Translations under genes and position numbers: made by a program
Source of the DNA: Brachycybe producta
Lineage: Eukaryota; Arthropoda; Diplopoda; Playtdesmida; Andrognathidae
Direction: 5' to 3'
Length of the DNA stretch: 64,000 bases
Assembly: GCA_036925085.1 (NCBI GenBank)
Contig: JAUPFP010000018.1
Coordinates: 2,737,885-2,801,884, forward strand
Notes under the pieces: model-generated
Told to the model about the DNA's origin: nothing
Seen by the model: only the letters and a program-made list of their open reading frames with translations
Databases searched by the model: none
Shown: one piece after another, positions 45,613 to 58,800 of the stretch
Numbering within the stretch: position 1 is the first letter of the stretch
Layout: each line of letters starts with the position of its first letter

Positions 45613-45770
45613 CGAAAGAGGTCACGTACAAATCGAAGGATACGCCAAGACCTCAATATTCATGGCCAGAATATTCATGAGTTCGAAAATCAGCCGTTCA
45701 TAAACCATCGAAAACGGATTCTACGGCCGAGTTCACATCAATCTGCCAAAAGTTCACCATAATTTCAAGA
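44301..45770 (+). pseudogene. Basic ORF after pol of A; possible third ORF3
   Basis: An open frame of 315 aa (44372-45319) plus in-frame continuation after a stop to about 45490. It has a compact N-terminal half (GGSKMEFKTTAVG, GQWSYTIVP, NFYIAIMPGEF, PHIKIHDIWD), a lysine/arginine block (KKNKPSKRHREEKKRR) and a hydrophobic end (FKGAALPVAIGN). Position after pol, size and the basic block resemble C ORF3, but sequence similarity to the B/C domain is weak. It could also be an unrelated gene. Confidence 0.45.
45575..45610. repeat. (ATT)n microsatellite
   Basis: About 12 ATT units, at the distal end of the basic ORF of A. Confidence 0.95.
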
Positions 45771-45974
45771 TAAAAAAAACGCTTGAAAAAGCAGTCTATC
45801 GAAACAAAACAAAACGGAAACAACCGACAGCAGTATTCGAGACAAAACCAAAACAAATTTGTGACACAACACAAACAAGTTTCAGTTTTGTTTTTGCTTC
45901 TATAGATGTACAGTATAGTCTTTGCATAGGCTAAGTAAACTACGCAACTGTTCTGTTATTGTTTTAATACTACA

Positions 45975-46444
45975 CGTAACATCCACATTAAAATGCCCAT
46001 AAAACTGACGTAAAAATAATTTTAAAAAAACCCCAAGTAAACCACAGTGAAGCCAACGCATTGGCCCACGTGCTGTTTTTCTGGTATTTTAAAATTATTT
46101 TTTACCTATTTTACGATAATTTTAATGGATGTTTTCTTTGCTTATGAGTGCGCGTACTCAATGGAGTTTAACATACGAGTTAGAAATTCGCGATTTTGAA
46201 ATAGTTTTTAAAAATCTAACCGCACTTACTATATTTTTCGTCATTCTATCAATCGATTAGCATATATTTAAAGGTGCACATTGCACTTTGAAAACTTAAT
46301 ATTGCACAGCTTTAAATATAAAAGATAAACATACTTCCGCCGCAACTGTGTATTTTAACATTGGGTCTTTGGGCTCAATAGAAAAACGATGCTAGCGCTC
46401 TGTGCGGAGATTTTTCGAAATAAATTTGTGACGTAGCCACTTAA
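45975..46444. repeat. TTAA-flanked MITE, copy 1, left part missing
   Basis: Carries the shared arm of this family (AAAACGATGCTAGCGCTC, TTTTTCGAAA, GACGTAGCCAC) and ends at TTAA (46441-46444). Copies 2 and 3 are at 54863-55594 and 57332-58142. The left arm is truncated. Confidence 0.75.
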
Positions 46445-46691
46445 ACTAGTTGACAAACAATCGACGTAAATATATTTTCTTAATAAATCCTGTAACATGT
46501 AAAGCACAGGATAAACTGTTATATAGAATGGAAACTGTCGTAACCTTTGATGTTGCTGTTGACCGGAAATAGTCAAGCGGGAAGTCGCCATCTTTAAACT
46601 GGGGGCAGAGTTGGTATAGGCGAATCTTTAATATGCTTATATAGAAGCAGGGAGTCTTTATTTTAACCGGCTACTTTATCATACAACCTGT

Positions 46692-46710
46692 GGGGGGGGG
46701 GGGGGGGGGG
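46692..46710. repeat. Poly-G run
   Basis: Nineteen consecutive G. The length may vary by assembly or sequencing error. Confidence 0.9.
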
Positions 46711-47480
46711 CGGTGCCCAAAAATAAGAGAAACGTAAAAGTCAAGTTTGTGCCATCGCACATGCGCAGAAGAAACTCTGTCGCAGAAAAATTATCCGAGT
46801 TTCCCTTCTGTATAACTTTTTATTATTATTAACTTTTAATAAAAAATGAAGATATGTTCTTACCTCGACCACCACCATCATCATCATTGTCGTCGTAAAA
46901 ACTGGCCGATGCTGCGATGATTATCTACCGATGAATAACCACAATGACGGACAACAAAACACACATCCATACATCATGACAGCCGCCAAAAATCTGAAAA
47001 AATGGCGGTCGTCGCCCAATAGAAACGCTACTTTAACATCACCTGATCGAAACAACCAATAAAAATGCTTACCTGTATTCGATGAAGAAGGAAGACGAAG
47101 AAGACGAAAATAAAAATCAACATGTCAGCTGTTTTTTTTAATGAAAAATAAAATATCTAACTTTTTATTGTGTTTTTGTGCAATTAAATTAGATTTTTCT
47201 GCCCAGATTTCACTCCCAGACTGTTTTAAAAATATTAAAAATTAATTCTACATTAATTTTAAGCGCAAAACCTAACATTTTTACGTTGAATCGTCTTATT
47301 TTATACAAAATTAATTAATCTGTAATTAAAGGAATCAAATATTTGTAGCTGTTTTAGATTCAAAGTAAACGTTACGTTACTTTTTATAGTCTGCAGTCCA
47401 CGTAAAATTAGTTTTACGTGAAGCCTATAGTTTATTTTAAATTTTCCGCGTAGGCTAATTTATTGAATTTTTATATTTAT
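46711..47480. other. Intergenic, nothing recognised
   Basis: AT-rich sequence with short GAA/GAC runs near 47085-47110. No gene or repeat could be supported. Confidence 0.5.
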
Positions 47481-47487
47481 TAGGGAT

Positions 47488-47630
47488 TCGTGTGAAAATT
47501 ATGGTCCAGATCTAATAATTCCTATTGAGCCACAAATAGAAGCCATGTTGTTGATGACCTAACAACAACATGGCTCATATTTGTGACTCAATAGCAAATT
47601 TTTAGACCTGGACCATTTTCACACGAAACA
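47488..47630. repeat. Foldback repeat 1
   Basis: An imperfect inverted repeat of about 65 bp per arm. TCGTGTGAAAATTATGGTCC and GGACCATTTTCACACGA form the outer stem, and AAGCCATGTTGTT with AACAACATGGCT the inner stem. Typical of a foldback MITE. Confidence 0.8.
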
Positions 47631-47635
47631 CGTTT

Positions 47636-47815
47636 GGTGGTCGAGTTTGACTGCAAAATGTAGGGGGCTGTCGCCAAAACCGACCACTTGAGTCGCCTGT
47701 GGTGTTTGGAAGGTGGTCTTTAGTGTTCTTGAGTGAACTGCTAAAAAAAGGAGACTCGATGTGGTCAGTTTAGGCGACAATCCGACTACATTTTGCAGTC
47801 GAACTCGACCACCGA
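47636..47815. repeat. Foldback repeat 2
   Basis: GGTGGTCGAGTTTGACTGCA with TGCAGTCGAACTCGACCACC at the ends, and a second pair GTCGCCAAAACCGACCAC / GTGGTCAGTTTAGGCGAC inside. About 180 bp, adjacent to foldback 1. Confidence 0.8.
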
Positions 47816-49740
47816 AAGTGGTACATTTTAAAGGGTGAAAACAATAGCCTGCAGTCAGTTCAGGTCACTTTTAGAATCTAGAACATCACCCATAAAGCTA
47901 GGCGGTGGTCGCCACATGTAGCAGGACGCAACCACTCATTGCATCTGTGATGCAGAAAAAAAATCACGGCGGCAATGGCTCTTGTGAACACAATCTATGA
48001 AATCACATGGACCACTTTGTGGCGCCACACATAAACTGGTCATTTTTAGCAGAACACTGATTATAGGGGTTTTCCCACAAGCCACCGCCACTGGGTTTTT
48101 TTGCTACACAGACTCACAGTGGCGATAAGTGGTTGAGTGCTGTTACAAGTTATGAACCACCATAATTAAATTATCAATTATAAAATAAGAATTAATAAAA
48201 TGGAATGCAACAAATCCGTAGATACAGCGTTTGATAGATACAGCGTTTATTTCAAAATTTCTCCGAATGTAGGCGCTGCGATCGTTTTTGATTGAAAAAC
48301 GGTTTTGTAACGTTTTTTTCCTCCAGGTTTCAAGTCACAATATTAATTAATAGAAAATTAATTTCAATTGTTAACCTTGTAAAAAGAAACCATCGTGAAG
48401 CCAATACATGAAAGTATGTGCTGATTATTTTGTTATTCTCCTAAATCGTTTTTAATGAGAGTTTTTCAAATGTTTGTGGGACGGTTTTTGATCCAATGGG
48501 ATTTAACATGGGGTTAAAAAAACGAACAATTTTAAACCTTGTTTAAAAATAGAAGGACCAATTCAAAATTTATATAAATTAAGCACTTAAAGAACAATAC
48601 TTTTTGTTGCATTTTGTGCTTTCCTGCATTTTAATTGAACGACCAACTATCTAGAAAAGTAACCACCGATTGGTAATTAAACATTCAAAACAAGAATTAT
48701 AATAAAAACACAAAAAAAACCTGTGAAGTCGCCAATACAAAATCCACAAACTTTATCAGCAATCGTCAGGAGCTAACGTATAATCACATCCGCAAGCAGC
48801 GAAAACTATTTTGCAATCGTTAAGCTTAACGATTGGTAATGGAAAAATACGATCTTTACGTCCGTCATGGCCCAGTTGGCCATCTAGCTTTCTTCGATTC
48901 TCCAAGATTAAATCTCTCCGTCGCAGGTCACAATAACGTTGTATAACCGAATGACTATAGAGCCACTTAATTGACACTTGGATAATCTACGTACGAAGTG
49001 ATTTCATTAGATTCTATTTCGGCTGGAATGAAAACACCTGAAGATGTGGACGGATCATAAACGGCATTCGATGAATTAATTAAGACATTTCTCTTTCGTT
49101 TCGTCATCTGACGCTTTATGATTAGCTCGAGAATTAGCCCAGAATTATTGTTTTCTCGGGGCCCCGGCCCACTCTCACCAACCCTGATCACCATAAAATA
49201 TTTCTTGCTCTAAAAACTTTTTAAACCACCACTGTATTTTTTATCCATGTCCATGTTTCTTACTAATGCAATTACTATTGCTAATGCACAGGTTGCAACT
49301 GCAGTACCGTCACTGACTGACATTCTGCGAAAAAAAAAGTTAAATATGGACGTAAAACTTTGTTTGGAAACAGTTCCCAAACTGCTTACAAACAATTTAC
49401 AAACAGTAGCAAAAAAAAACCATGAAACTTTGTTTGTATGGTAACAGTTTGCAAATAATGTCTCCAAGTCTGGACTTACCTGAAGGCCTTTCTGATCTCC
49501 TCTACCCTCCATGCAAACAACATACACCGAAGTGTATCCTGACCTATACCTCAGTCAGTTTTTTTGGGATAAAAGTATGAGTTTTAAAAATACAATATGT
49601 AACGTACTATTTCAGAAAATATGAATAGTTTAATGAAAGCAAATAAAATACGAAACCTGCTATTGCCATAATTAATTTTGTACAGGTCTGCTTTAGTAAC
49701 TACTGTGACAGACGTAATACAAAATGCCACGTACAACTTC
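47816..49740. other. Intergenic or 3' flank, unassigned
   Basis: Small minus-strand ORFs at 48756-48977, 48967-49194 and 49210-49527 have no recognised domains and normal chance length. No supported gene. This stretch lies downstream of the M13-like gene. Confidence 0.4.
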
Positions 49741-49747
49741 AATTCAA

Positions 49748-49766
49748 TTTATTCAAATGATTTATT
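49748..49766 (-). terminator. Polyadenylation signals of the M13-like gene
   Basis: Two AATAAA motifs on the minus strand (complements at 49748-49753 and 49761-49766), 60-75 bp after the stop codon at 49825-49827. Confidence 0.6.
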
Positions 49767-49824
49767 TTTAAAAATATCAACATGACAGACATTAACTAGT
49801 GTTTGATTAACTTTTACCGTTATT

Positions 49825-52800
49825 TTAGAATGGTGTACATCTTTTGTTTCCTCTGTTCATTGGTCCAACTGGACAGTTGAAGGTTGTGGCAAACTGTGGC
49901 ATATTAGCTAAGGCTCCATTGACTCTGCAGAAGATTAAAGTGAAACATCAAGAGAAATATATAACTAGACTGTTAGTCTTAATTGAGATACGAGCGTATG
50001 TTTAAATTAAATTAAATATTTAAATTAGAGGTGGGGAAGAATCCTAAATTTTCTCGAATCCGAATCCTAAAGGGTACTCGAATCCTTCATATAAAAATCC
50101 TTTATAACTCATTAAGAAGATACAAATAAATGAAATAATATTAAATATTAAATTATTAATAATAAAAAACAAGTATTGACACTCAGGGTCGCCACAAGGT
50201 GATTACTACATTGGTGATCCGGGTACCACCGAAGTTGCAACAATCGCCGGGTTTTTTTTTGTTTGTTAGTGAACGCTTCTATTATTGGACGTCAATGGAG
50301 TTGAAACTAATTTTAGCAAAGTTTTTTTTTTAGGTTAGGATTCGAAAGATTCCAAAAACAAAAAAAGGGGCGCAGATTCGAGTTTTCGAATCTCAAATAT
50401 TTTTCAAGATTCGCCGGATTCGAGGATTCGTATGGCCCATCCCTAATTTAAATATTCACTATATAACTTGTAGTTTTTTGAAAAAATTATATTCACTTGT
50501 ATCGGCTGTATAGTTGATGATCGTGGTGAAAGATCTCTACGATTTTCTTTGGCACATTTGCAGTACAGTATTGCTACATGAATGAAATAAAAGTTAGTTA
50601 GTGCTTAGAAGTGTTATGAATGAAATCATGAATATTTCAGAAAACTTGACTAACCCCTCTCATACAGGCACTTTTTGTCTATTTTATAAATAAGTTTACT
50701 GCATTTTCTTTATATTTTGCTTAGAGCATGTGCTGATGAAGTGAGAAAAAAAAATTCTTAACATAAAAAACAAACTGAAATAGAGTACCGGTAGCCGGGT
50801 ACCAGTACCAGTGTTGGGGAGTATTTTAAATACATATATTTAAAAATACTATTTTAAATACTTTATATGTATTTAGTATTTGTATTTTGAAATACATCCA
50901 TTCAATAATGTATTTGTATTTTGAAATTACTTTTTATTTATAGTATTTTAGTATTTTAATTACTATAAAATACTATTTAAAAAAATTGTTACTTTCAAAA
51001 GATTATTTTTTTTTTACTTTGGCAAAACTTTGACAAAGTTAAGATGGAATGTCTTCGTTACATTGAAGAAAAACGAATGTTAGACATCCAAGTATTGCAC
51101 CCGTTTCCAAGCATCAAGGCTGCCTTCATTAAGTTGAATGCAACTAACTTTACCTTCATCGGCCTCTGTTTTTCTAAAATGCACCTTTGACAGTAATTCC
51201 AAGAAGGAATACATTAAGTGACAAATGCTTCCAACAGTTATTACTCCTCAAGACATACAAAATGAAGTAAATATTTTAGTATTTTAAATACTTTTTTGAA
51301 ACTATTTTGAATAAAAGTAAAACTTTGTATTTTGTATTTTAATTTAAAGACATTTTCATGAAGCTATTTTGTATTTTATTTAAAATATTTTTTAAAAGTA
51401 TGTTAATTGTATTGCAAATATTCTATTGCATATTCATTCCAGCCATTCTGAAAATTTGCTGTTTCGGGAAAGTTTCCAATATAATTTCCCATCTCTACTC
51501 ATGTGTTACGAAACAAATTTAAAAGATTCTCAAGATGTATAAGTGTTTGGTTCTTCGGCTCATTTAAGCAGTAATTAGTACTTGCTAACTTAATAATTAG
51601 AAAAGCAAACAAGGGCACCTTATTTAAAACATTAATTTTTTTTGTTTAGTTTTCTTTGTTTGATAATGTCAACAGTGTTAACTTTTGTATAGGTTAGTTT
51701 TCTATACTATAGTAGAAACCGTTTCTAATGAAAAGAGACTAGAATCATTTTTTCAGGTTAAACGAATTTTGTGGGAAAAGAAAACACAATTATTTTCAAA
51801 GAACCGGGCCTAAAATATATTTTGTGTTATCCGTTTTCATGTTAAATGGTTTCCTATGTACATAAAAGTTTGTTTCATACAGTAAGTTAATGAATAACAG
51901 TGAAGTGTTTTCTTGAAGCTTTTTAAAAACAATGTTTACTTGTGCATAATTGATGAACAGCAGTTGTTCGGCAGTGACGTTTGTCAGTCCTGGTAAATGT
52001 TGTTCTTTGCCATTTTTCGATACCCATGCTTCATATGTCTTTCAGAAATAATCCAACAAAAGTTTATTAAGTGGATCATGGTATAACAAATAAATATGAA
52101 TGGAAACTTCTGTTTTAATAATTACTGTATAAGCTATCAAAATGCCATTTAAATCTCCGTCATGTTCTACTGCAGTTGCGGCTCCATTAATCTAATATGG
52201 AAATATATATGTATTCAATGTTGTACATTTTAATTTACTGTACATCTATGTTTTAAATTGCTTAATATGCTCCTTATGGTACGTTTCCACTCAGACTCAC
52301 AAATAGGCTTGCCACCTGTGGAAAACAGTCCTCCATTCGGAAGAAATGTTTTCCGGCCAGGACCATCCTCCACGAACGTATTTAAGTTTTTATAAAATTT
52401 ATTGTGTGGATGACATGTTTGCCTTCGTGGAGGACGGTCCTTGGCTTGAGGACATTTCTTTCGAATGGAAGACTGTCCTCCACAAAGGAGAAAAGGTGGC
52501 AAGCCTACTCATGAGTCTACAATAAATACACGAGTCTCCAACATGACTGTGACAAAAAAAAAGTTTTTTCCAGATTCAAAAAATGTTGCAAAAAAACTAT
52601 TCAAATGCTCATGTTACAAGTTCTCACTCTACGAGCAACAACTTTTTTTTTTTTTCATAAACAAATGAACGGAAAGGTAAAAACGACTCAGTGCACATAG
52701 GAATAAAAGAAAAACGCGCACTCCAGCCACTTCCATTGAAAGGTACGCTTCAACTCATACGAGTCTGCAACATGATCTCGATAACAAAAGCTTCATTTAA

Positions 52801-55800
52801 TGGTGTTGCACACGGTGCTACTTTTGTTCGCTTGTTACAGGGTTTCGCCAGTTGTGGCAAAAACTTCTAAGGACGCTTTCCCTTTTATTTGCTAGCATTT
52901 AAACTCTGAATTCGCGGCGTCCAGTGGTCACGGCGACTGGCTGGTGGGTTTTAGTAGCAGCTTTGAAAGAAGCTCAGTGTCAGGACGGTCGCGATTTAAT
53001 CTAATGGCAACTCCCGAATATGTTGAGCTACTGCACTTGAGCGAGAAAGCCGGCAGATTCATGTAGATGCAGACTCGCAACTTTGTTGGAAACAATCACT
53101 TACACATTCTCTTGGCTGACTTGTTGAGCAGTATTTATTGTATTGTTCCGTAATGCAAGCAATATCTTTGTCGACATGTTTAGCTACAGCAGCTGACCAC
53201 CATTCATTTAGGTTACCATCAGCATCAAATTGGCTTCCTTTTTAATATAAATGTTCAAAGAATTAGATCTACACGAGTGAAAATGTGTTAGACAAGCATA
53301 TATTTGAAACATAAATTGGCTATAACGCTTACCTAGATGATTAATACTGTTTATAACTTCGATGCCAGTGAAAGTTCCAAGGGCTCCATAATTCAGGGCT
53401 CTTTTTTGTGACACAACAAGTGAAGCGTTATGATCTTACCACAAACAATTAATTATTATAAATATCTTATTACACTTACTGTATTTGTCCAACGCTAAAA
53501 ACTACAGGTTGTAACAATGCTGCTGGTAAAGCTGGTAAAGCAAAACGAGAGATTTTTATGGTTCTTATAAAGTACTTCACTCAAAGCTTCAATGAAACAA
53601 ATTTAATTCAATTCATACAAGTTGATGGTAAATAACAGCAAATGTTGCTAAGAATTTCTTTACTAATGCAGGCAACTGCATTGCCCTGATTTATAGATGA
53701 GTTTTGAAGTTATTTAGTTTTCTTGAATCATCATTACGTATATGCTAGTATTTTGCCAGCATATCATGTAATCAGATCATTTTAAAAGATAAATGTTTCA
53801 TTTAGCCCTACGAGTCATCACTTAAACAAGTACTTTTTACTTACTAACGGAATTCAAACTAAGATCATATATTGCCTCAACGTCTGATGGTATTGAATCA
53901 AAGCTTGCAATTAAAACAAAATACGACAAATTCATTAAACCACGAATGAACAGCACTTTCTATTGTGGGAAAAAAAACTGTCTTACCGAGATTTGTCAAC
54001 TGGCTTGCGAAGTAATTGTAATTGCTGAATGGATTGACCTTCGAAAGCATTTAGAGAGTTTATCAGATGTGTTGATGTCATTGGAGAATACTTTAAAATG
54101 AAGAGAGAGAAGAAAAAAAACATAAGACGCATTCTCTTCATAGGCGGACTGGACCAAAATTACCTAGATATAAGGAAACCCAAAAATGCATAGAACCCCA
54201 CCACCTTGTTTATAATTTTATATTTGTCGGCAATAAATGTGTCATGTTTTAGGCCTACTATTTTACACAAGCAAGCGTAGCGGGCAAAAAAAAAAGTACA
54301 CCAGAGAGTGAAATTATTTTTTTTTTCTGTTTCAAATATTATTGTTTACTATACGAGGGTTATGGTTATGGTTATCAAAAATATACTCACACCGGCAAAG
54401 TATTCTTGTAGAGCAGCTTCATTATCAATCCAAGGTGGATATCCAATTAGAAGTTTCATTTCAGCAATCTATGAAACAACACATGTCAGAAAATTAGAAC
54501 GAAAACAGTTCAATTAAACACAAATATACTGATATGCTCATCTGCCTTTTTAACAGCGGTTGCTTTAGCATGTCCATTAAGCACAGATACATTACTGGAC
54601 AGTAAGTCATGGAATGTGTTTACAATTGATTGAGTAACTTGCTGTACCTGTATCATATGCACATGTATACCGACGTGTTTAAAACACTCTTTACAAAAAA
54701 TCAAATGACTCTCTCATACATCTTGAATTTTGGATGACGGCAACACCTTTGCAACATAAGGTTTAGCCAAAGCAAATCCAAAAACAAAATTAACAAAATC
54801 GGTACACGTCGTGTTCCTTTGAATGTTAGAAAAGTAAACCACAAATCAGTTTAAGTTTTAGTTTAAGAGGCTACATCGCAAATTTACTTCAAAATATCTC
54901 CGCAAAAAGCGCTAGCATCGTTTTTCTATTCAGCCCATAGATCCAAATGTTATTTTTTAAAATACACCTTCGCGGCAATATGTTTATTTTTCATATTTAA
55001 ATTTGTCCAATATTAAGTTTTCAAAGTGCAATGTTCACATTAAATATATGCTGATCGAGTGATATAATGACAAAAAATTGGTAAGTGTGGTTATACTTTT
55101 GAAAACTATTTCAAAATCGCGAATTTCGAACTCCATTGAGTACGCCCAAATAAGAAAAAAATCATAAATTAAAATGCTCGTAAAAATAATAATTAAAAAA
55201 AAAAACAGAAAAAAATCAGCACGTCCGCCAATATGTTGGCTTCACTGTGGTCTAATTGTGTTTTTTTTTTTTAAATTATTTTTAGGTATTTTTATGAGCA
55301 ATTTAATGGATGTTTTGTTTTTCTTACTCAATGGAGTTTAACATAAGAGTTAGAAATTCACGATTTTGAAATAGTTTTGAAAAATATAACCGCACTTACC
55401 AATTTTTTTGTCATTCAATCAATCGATCAGCATATATTTCAGGTGCACATTGCACTTTGAAAACCTAATATTGGACAACTTTAAACATGAGAAATAAACA
55501 TATTGCCGCCAATGTGTATTTTAAAAATTAACATTTTTCATTGGGTTCAGTAGAAAAACGATGCTTCGAAGTAATTTAGTGATGCAGCTTTTAAGTTGAA
55601 ATTCAGTCTTAAAGTTGTACTGCTATTTTAAACTAATGTTTATTTTTTTACCTGGGATAATCTTTTGATACGCCAGTCAGTGTTCGTATTGTTGCTAAAT
55701 TGGATTCCAATAGTTGTCCGCCAGCCATCCAGGTATATTTGTCAATGAAACACCACATCACATAGTTTATAACAGTACTAAAGTAAATTATTAAAGTTAA

Positions 55801-58800
55801 TTACTCATTTATTAGTGTTTCAACGTTGAAGTAAGGGCCTTCGCACATAGGGAGACTTTTGGAACAATTTTCGCTGCAAAATAAAGTCGAGTTTTCGCCG
55901 AAACCGAACACTATCAAAACACCGCGGGGTTTTTTTTTTTTTTTCAAAGTCGTCCTAATGTGTTTCAAATGTGGTAAAAATTGACAACAAGACAAAGAAG
56001 TAGCAAAATAATTCATATGAATGACAGCCGCAAAAACAACATCGAAAAGACACGCCGGGTGGTCGTCTGTGTGCCAAGAAATAAGGATGTCTCCGCGGTG
56101 GCACCGTAACGGGGATCGAACACTTTTCGAACAAAACTGCTTTACACCATATATTGATCACCAATATAATACTAATAAAAGGTAGATTTTTCTTAAGGTG
56201 TTTTTTAAAATTTAAATACCCAACAAACTTTAATTATCCTCTTTTTTCAAAGAGTAAAAACTGTAAAAATTAAGAGAAACATGACATTCTTATAGAAGCT
56301 AGAAGGACTGCTCAACCACTTAAGAATAATTTCATGTTATTCTTATTCTCATTTAAAATAAGCCTTTTATGTCAGTTTCAAAAATGATCCATCTTTAAGC
56401 AGAATACAGCAAACAGTATATTTTTAAATTTTTGTGCCCTGAAAAGCACTGAAATGAACTCAGGAGGGCCCAACAAACTTCCGAGGACAAAAAAAAACCA
56501 TAAAATCAAAAAAGTAAAAATTGTCCAAAAATGAAAATTTTCCAAGAATGGAAAATTTTCCAAACTGAGTTCATTTCAGTGCTTTTAAGCCCTAAAATGA
56601 ACTCGGGTGGGCCCAACAGTCTTTCGGGGACCATAAAAAGTTGAAAATACAATTAAGTGATAGAGGTACCGTTCTGGTTTCTAACACATCTTCAATTTCA
56701 AGTGTTGCTTATGAAACGCAAACCTACTTTCAAATCAGCTGTTCATAAAACACAACATCAAAGTATAATGAGTTTATAAAAACACCACATTAAAGTTTCA
56801 TACTTATCAACGTTTCGAACTAACAACAACAAAATTGTTAGCTTCATCTATAAATATGATTTTCTATAGGTTTTTTTTATTGCTGCAAGGTTTTGTATGG
56901 ATTAAGTTTATTTAGTTGTTCCTTTCATTCCTTGTATAGAATGTCTATTGTATTCTTGATGGAGTGCCTGATTTTCATTCTTTATGATGATAGATTATTG
57001 TAAAATTCAAAACTTTAGCTAGTATTAATATTTAATGTTTGTCTTTTTATAGACTCATTTTGTTACTTGAACCTATTAAAGAATAAAACTTACTTTCTGT
57101 TTGTTAACTTAATCAATTGTATTGTTTTAATCAAATATTCCAGGTTGTAAACTCCAATCAGCTCATTACTTGTTAATTCTAAGTTAGTCAGTGCATTATA
57201 GAATATCAACCAGTTGAAAGTCTGTTTAAAAAAAAAGAAACAAAAATGCTAAAGATTTGCTTTTAAGTTATTAAAAATAAATATATTGCTTACTTCACAA
57301 ATTCATATAATGCTTGCTCGATTAATTATTATTAAGAGGCTACATCATAAAATTACTTCGAAAAATTTCCGCAAAGAGCGCTAGCATCGGTTTTCTATTG
57401 AGCCCATAGACCCAATGTTAAAGAAAAAAATGTTAATTTTTAAAATACACAGTCGCGGCAGTATGTTTATTTTTCATATATTCATATATATTTGTCCAAT
57501 ATTAACTTTTCAAAGTGCAATATGCACCTTAAATATATGCTGATCGAGTGATAGAATGACAAAAAATTCGTAAGTGTGGTTATATTTTTAAAAACTGTTT
57601 CAAAATCACGGATTTCTAACTCTTATGTTAAACTCAATTGAGTACGCGAGCTCGTAAGCAAAAAAAAATCCATTAAAATGCTCGTAAAAATAATTTAAAA
57701 AAAAAAACAGAAAAAAATCAGCACATGCGCCAATGTGTAGGTTTCACTTTGGTTTAATTGTGGTTTTTTAAAATTATTTTTACGTATTTTTACGAGCATT
57801 TTAATGGATGTTTTTTTTTCTTACTTGGGCGTACTTAATTGAGTTTAACATAAGAGTTAGAAATCCGTGATTTTGAAATAGTTTTTAAAAATATAACCTC
57901 ACTTTCCATTTTTTTTGTCATTCTATCACTCGATCAGCATATATTTCAGGTGCACATTGCACTTTGAAAACTTAATATTAAACAACTTTAAATATGAAAA
58001 ATAAACATATTGCCGCCACTGACTGTGTATTTTAAAATTAAATATTTTTACTTAAACATTGGGTATATGTGCTCAATAGAAAAACGATGCTAGAGCTTTT
58101 TGTGGAAATTTTTCGAAGTAATTTTGCGATGTAGTCTCTTAATGTTTACTGCGAGCCTAATAAATTAATAATAGTAATGTAGAATTCTTCTTGTAAAATT
58201 TGTGTACATTGAATCATAACATTAGGCATATTCAGGGCCATAACAAGGGTATGGAAGGCCCTGATCCAACCTATTTAGCAGGGCCCTCTTCTCTGTTCTT
58301 TTCTTTTTTGATTCATTTTGCCATGTGGTGATAATAAATGGACCGCTTTTGCCATGGGTGTGTGGTTAACGCTGTACAATTTATATCAATTTAAATGAAT
58401 AAATGAACCGCTTTTTTTCTCAAGGTCAACTATATGTTGCACACTCCCCATCCAAGAACCCCATGATATTAAATTGGAGAGGGGAAAAGGTTGGAAAGTG
58501 TAGAAGGGGGAGTCGAGAGAGGGAAACGTGGAGGGGAAAAAGGGTAAGGGGAAACTGAAATTAAAATGAAATGAGTAAAAAAAGAAAAAACGACGCGCAT
58601 GCGCACACCAGAGAAAATGAAAATCTCGTTTTCTCTTTCAAATATAAAAAAGGGGAGGGGATAATAGTAGCAAAATTAAAGTAGAATTTATCCCAGGCAA
58701 TTGTGCCCAGCAGTAGAATTTCTTTTGCTCAGCCCTTTTATGAGCGTCATCAATTTCTAATTGGTTTGTTACTTGGTCTGACGTCATAAAAGGGAGGAGG

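Larger units (their letters stand above)
13648..45770 (+). mobile_element. A: old Ty3/Gypsy retrotransposon split by B, a hAT element and C
   Basis: Pieces of one degenerate Gypsy element occur in order on the plus strand: gag N-terminus 13648-14700, gag middle 24973-25019, nucleocapsid 27272-27663, protease 28500-28870, RT/RNase H 29240-30960, integrase 31080-31960, an acidic tail ending at 32395 and resuming at 43774. The gaps are three younger insertions, two of them with exact target duplications. Taking out B plus one CAGT reconnects the gag frame in line with B's own Gag. Taking out C joins the acidic tail in frame. LTRs of A were not found, so the outer limits are minimal on the left and tentative on the right. 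Confidence 0.85.

Noticed and set aside
45475-45762. ORF with a poly-isoleucine run
   Set aside because: The run comes from the (ATT)n microsatellite; the frame is chance.
48756-49527. Minus-strand ORFs downstream of the M13-like gene
   Set aside because: Short, no recognisable domain, no splice context joining them, and composition of intergenic DNA.
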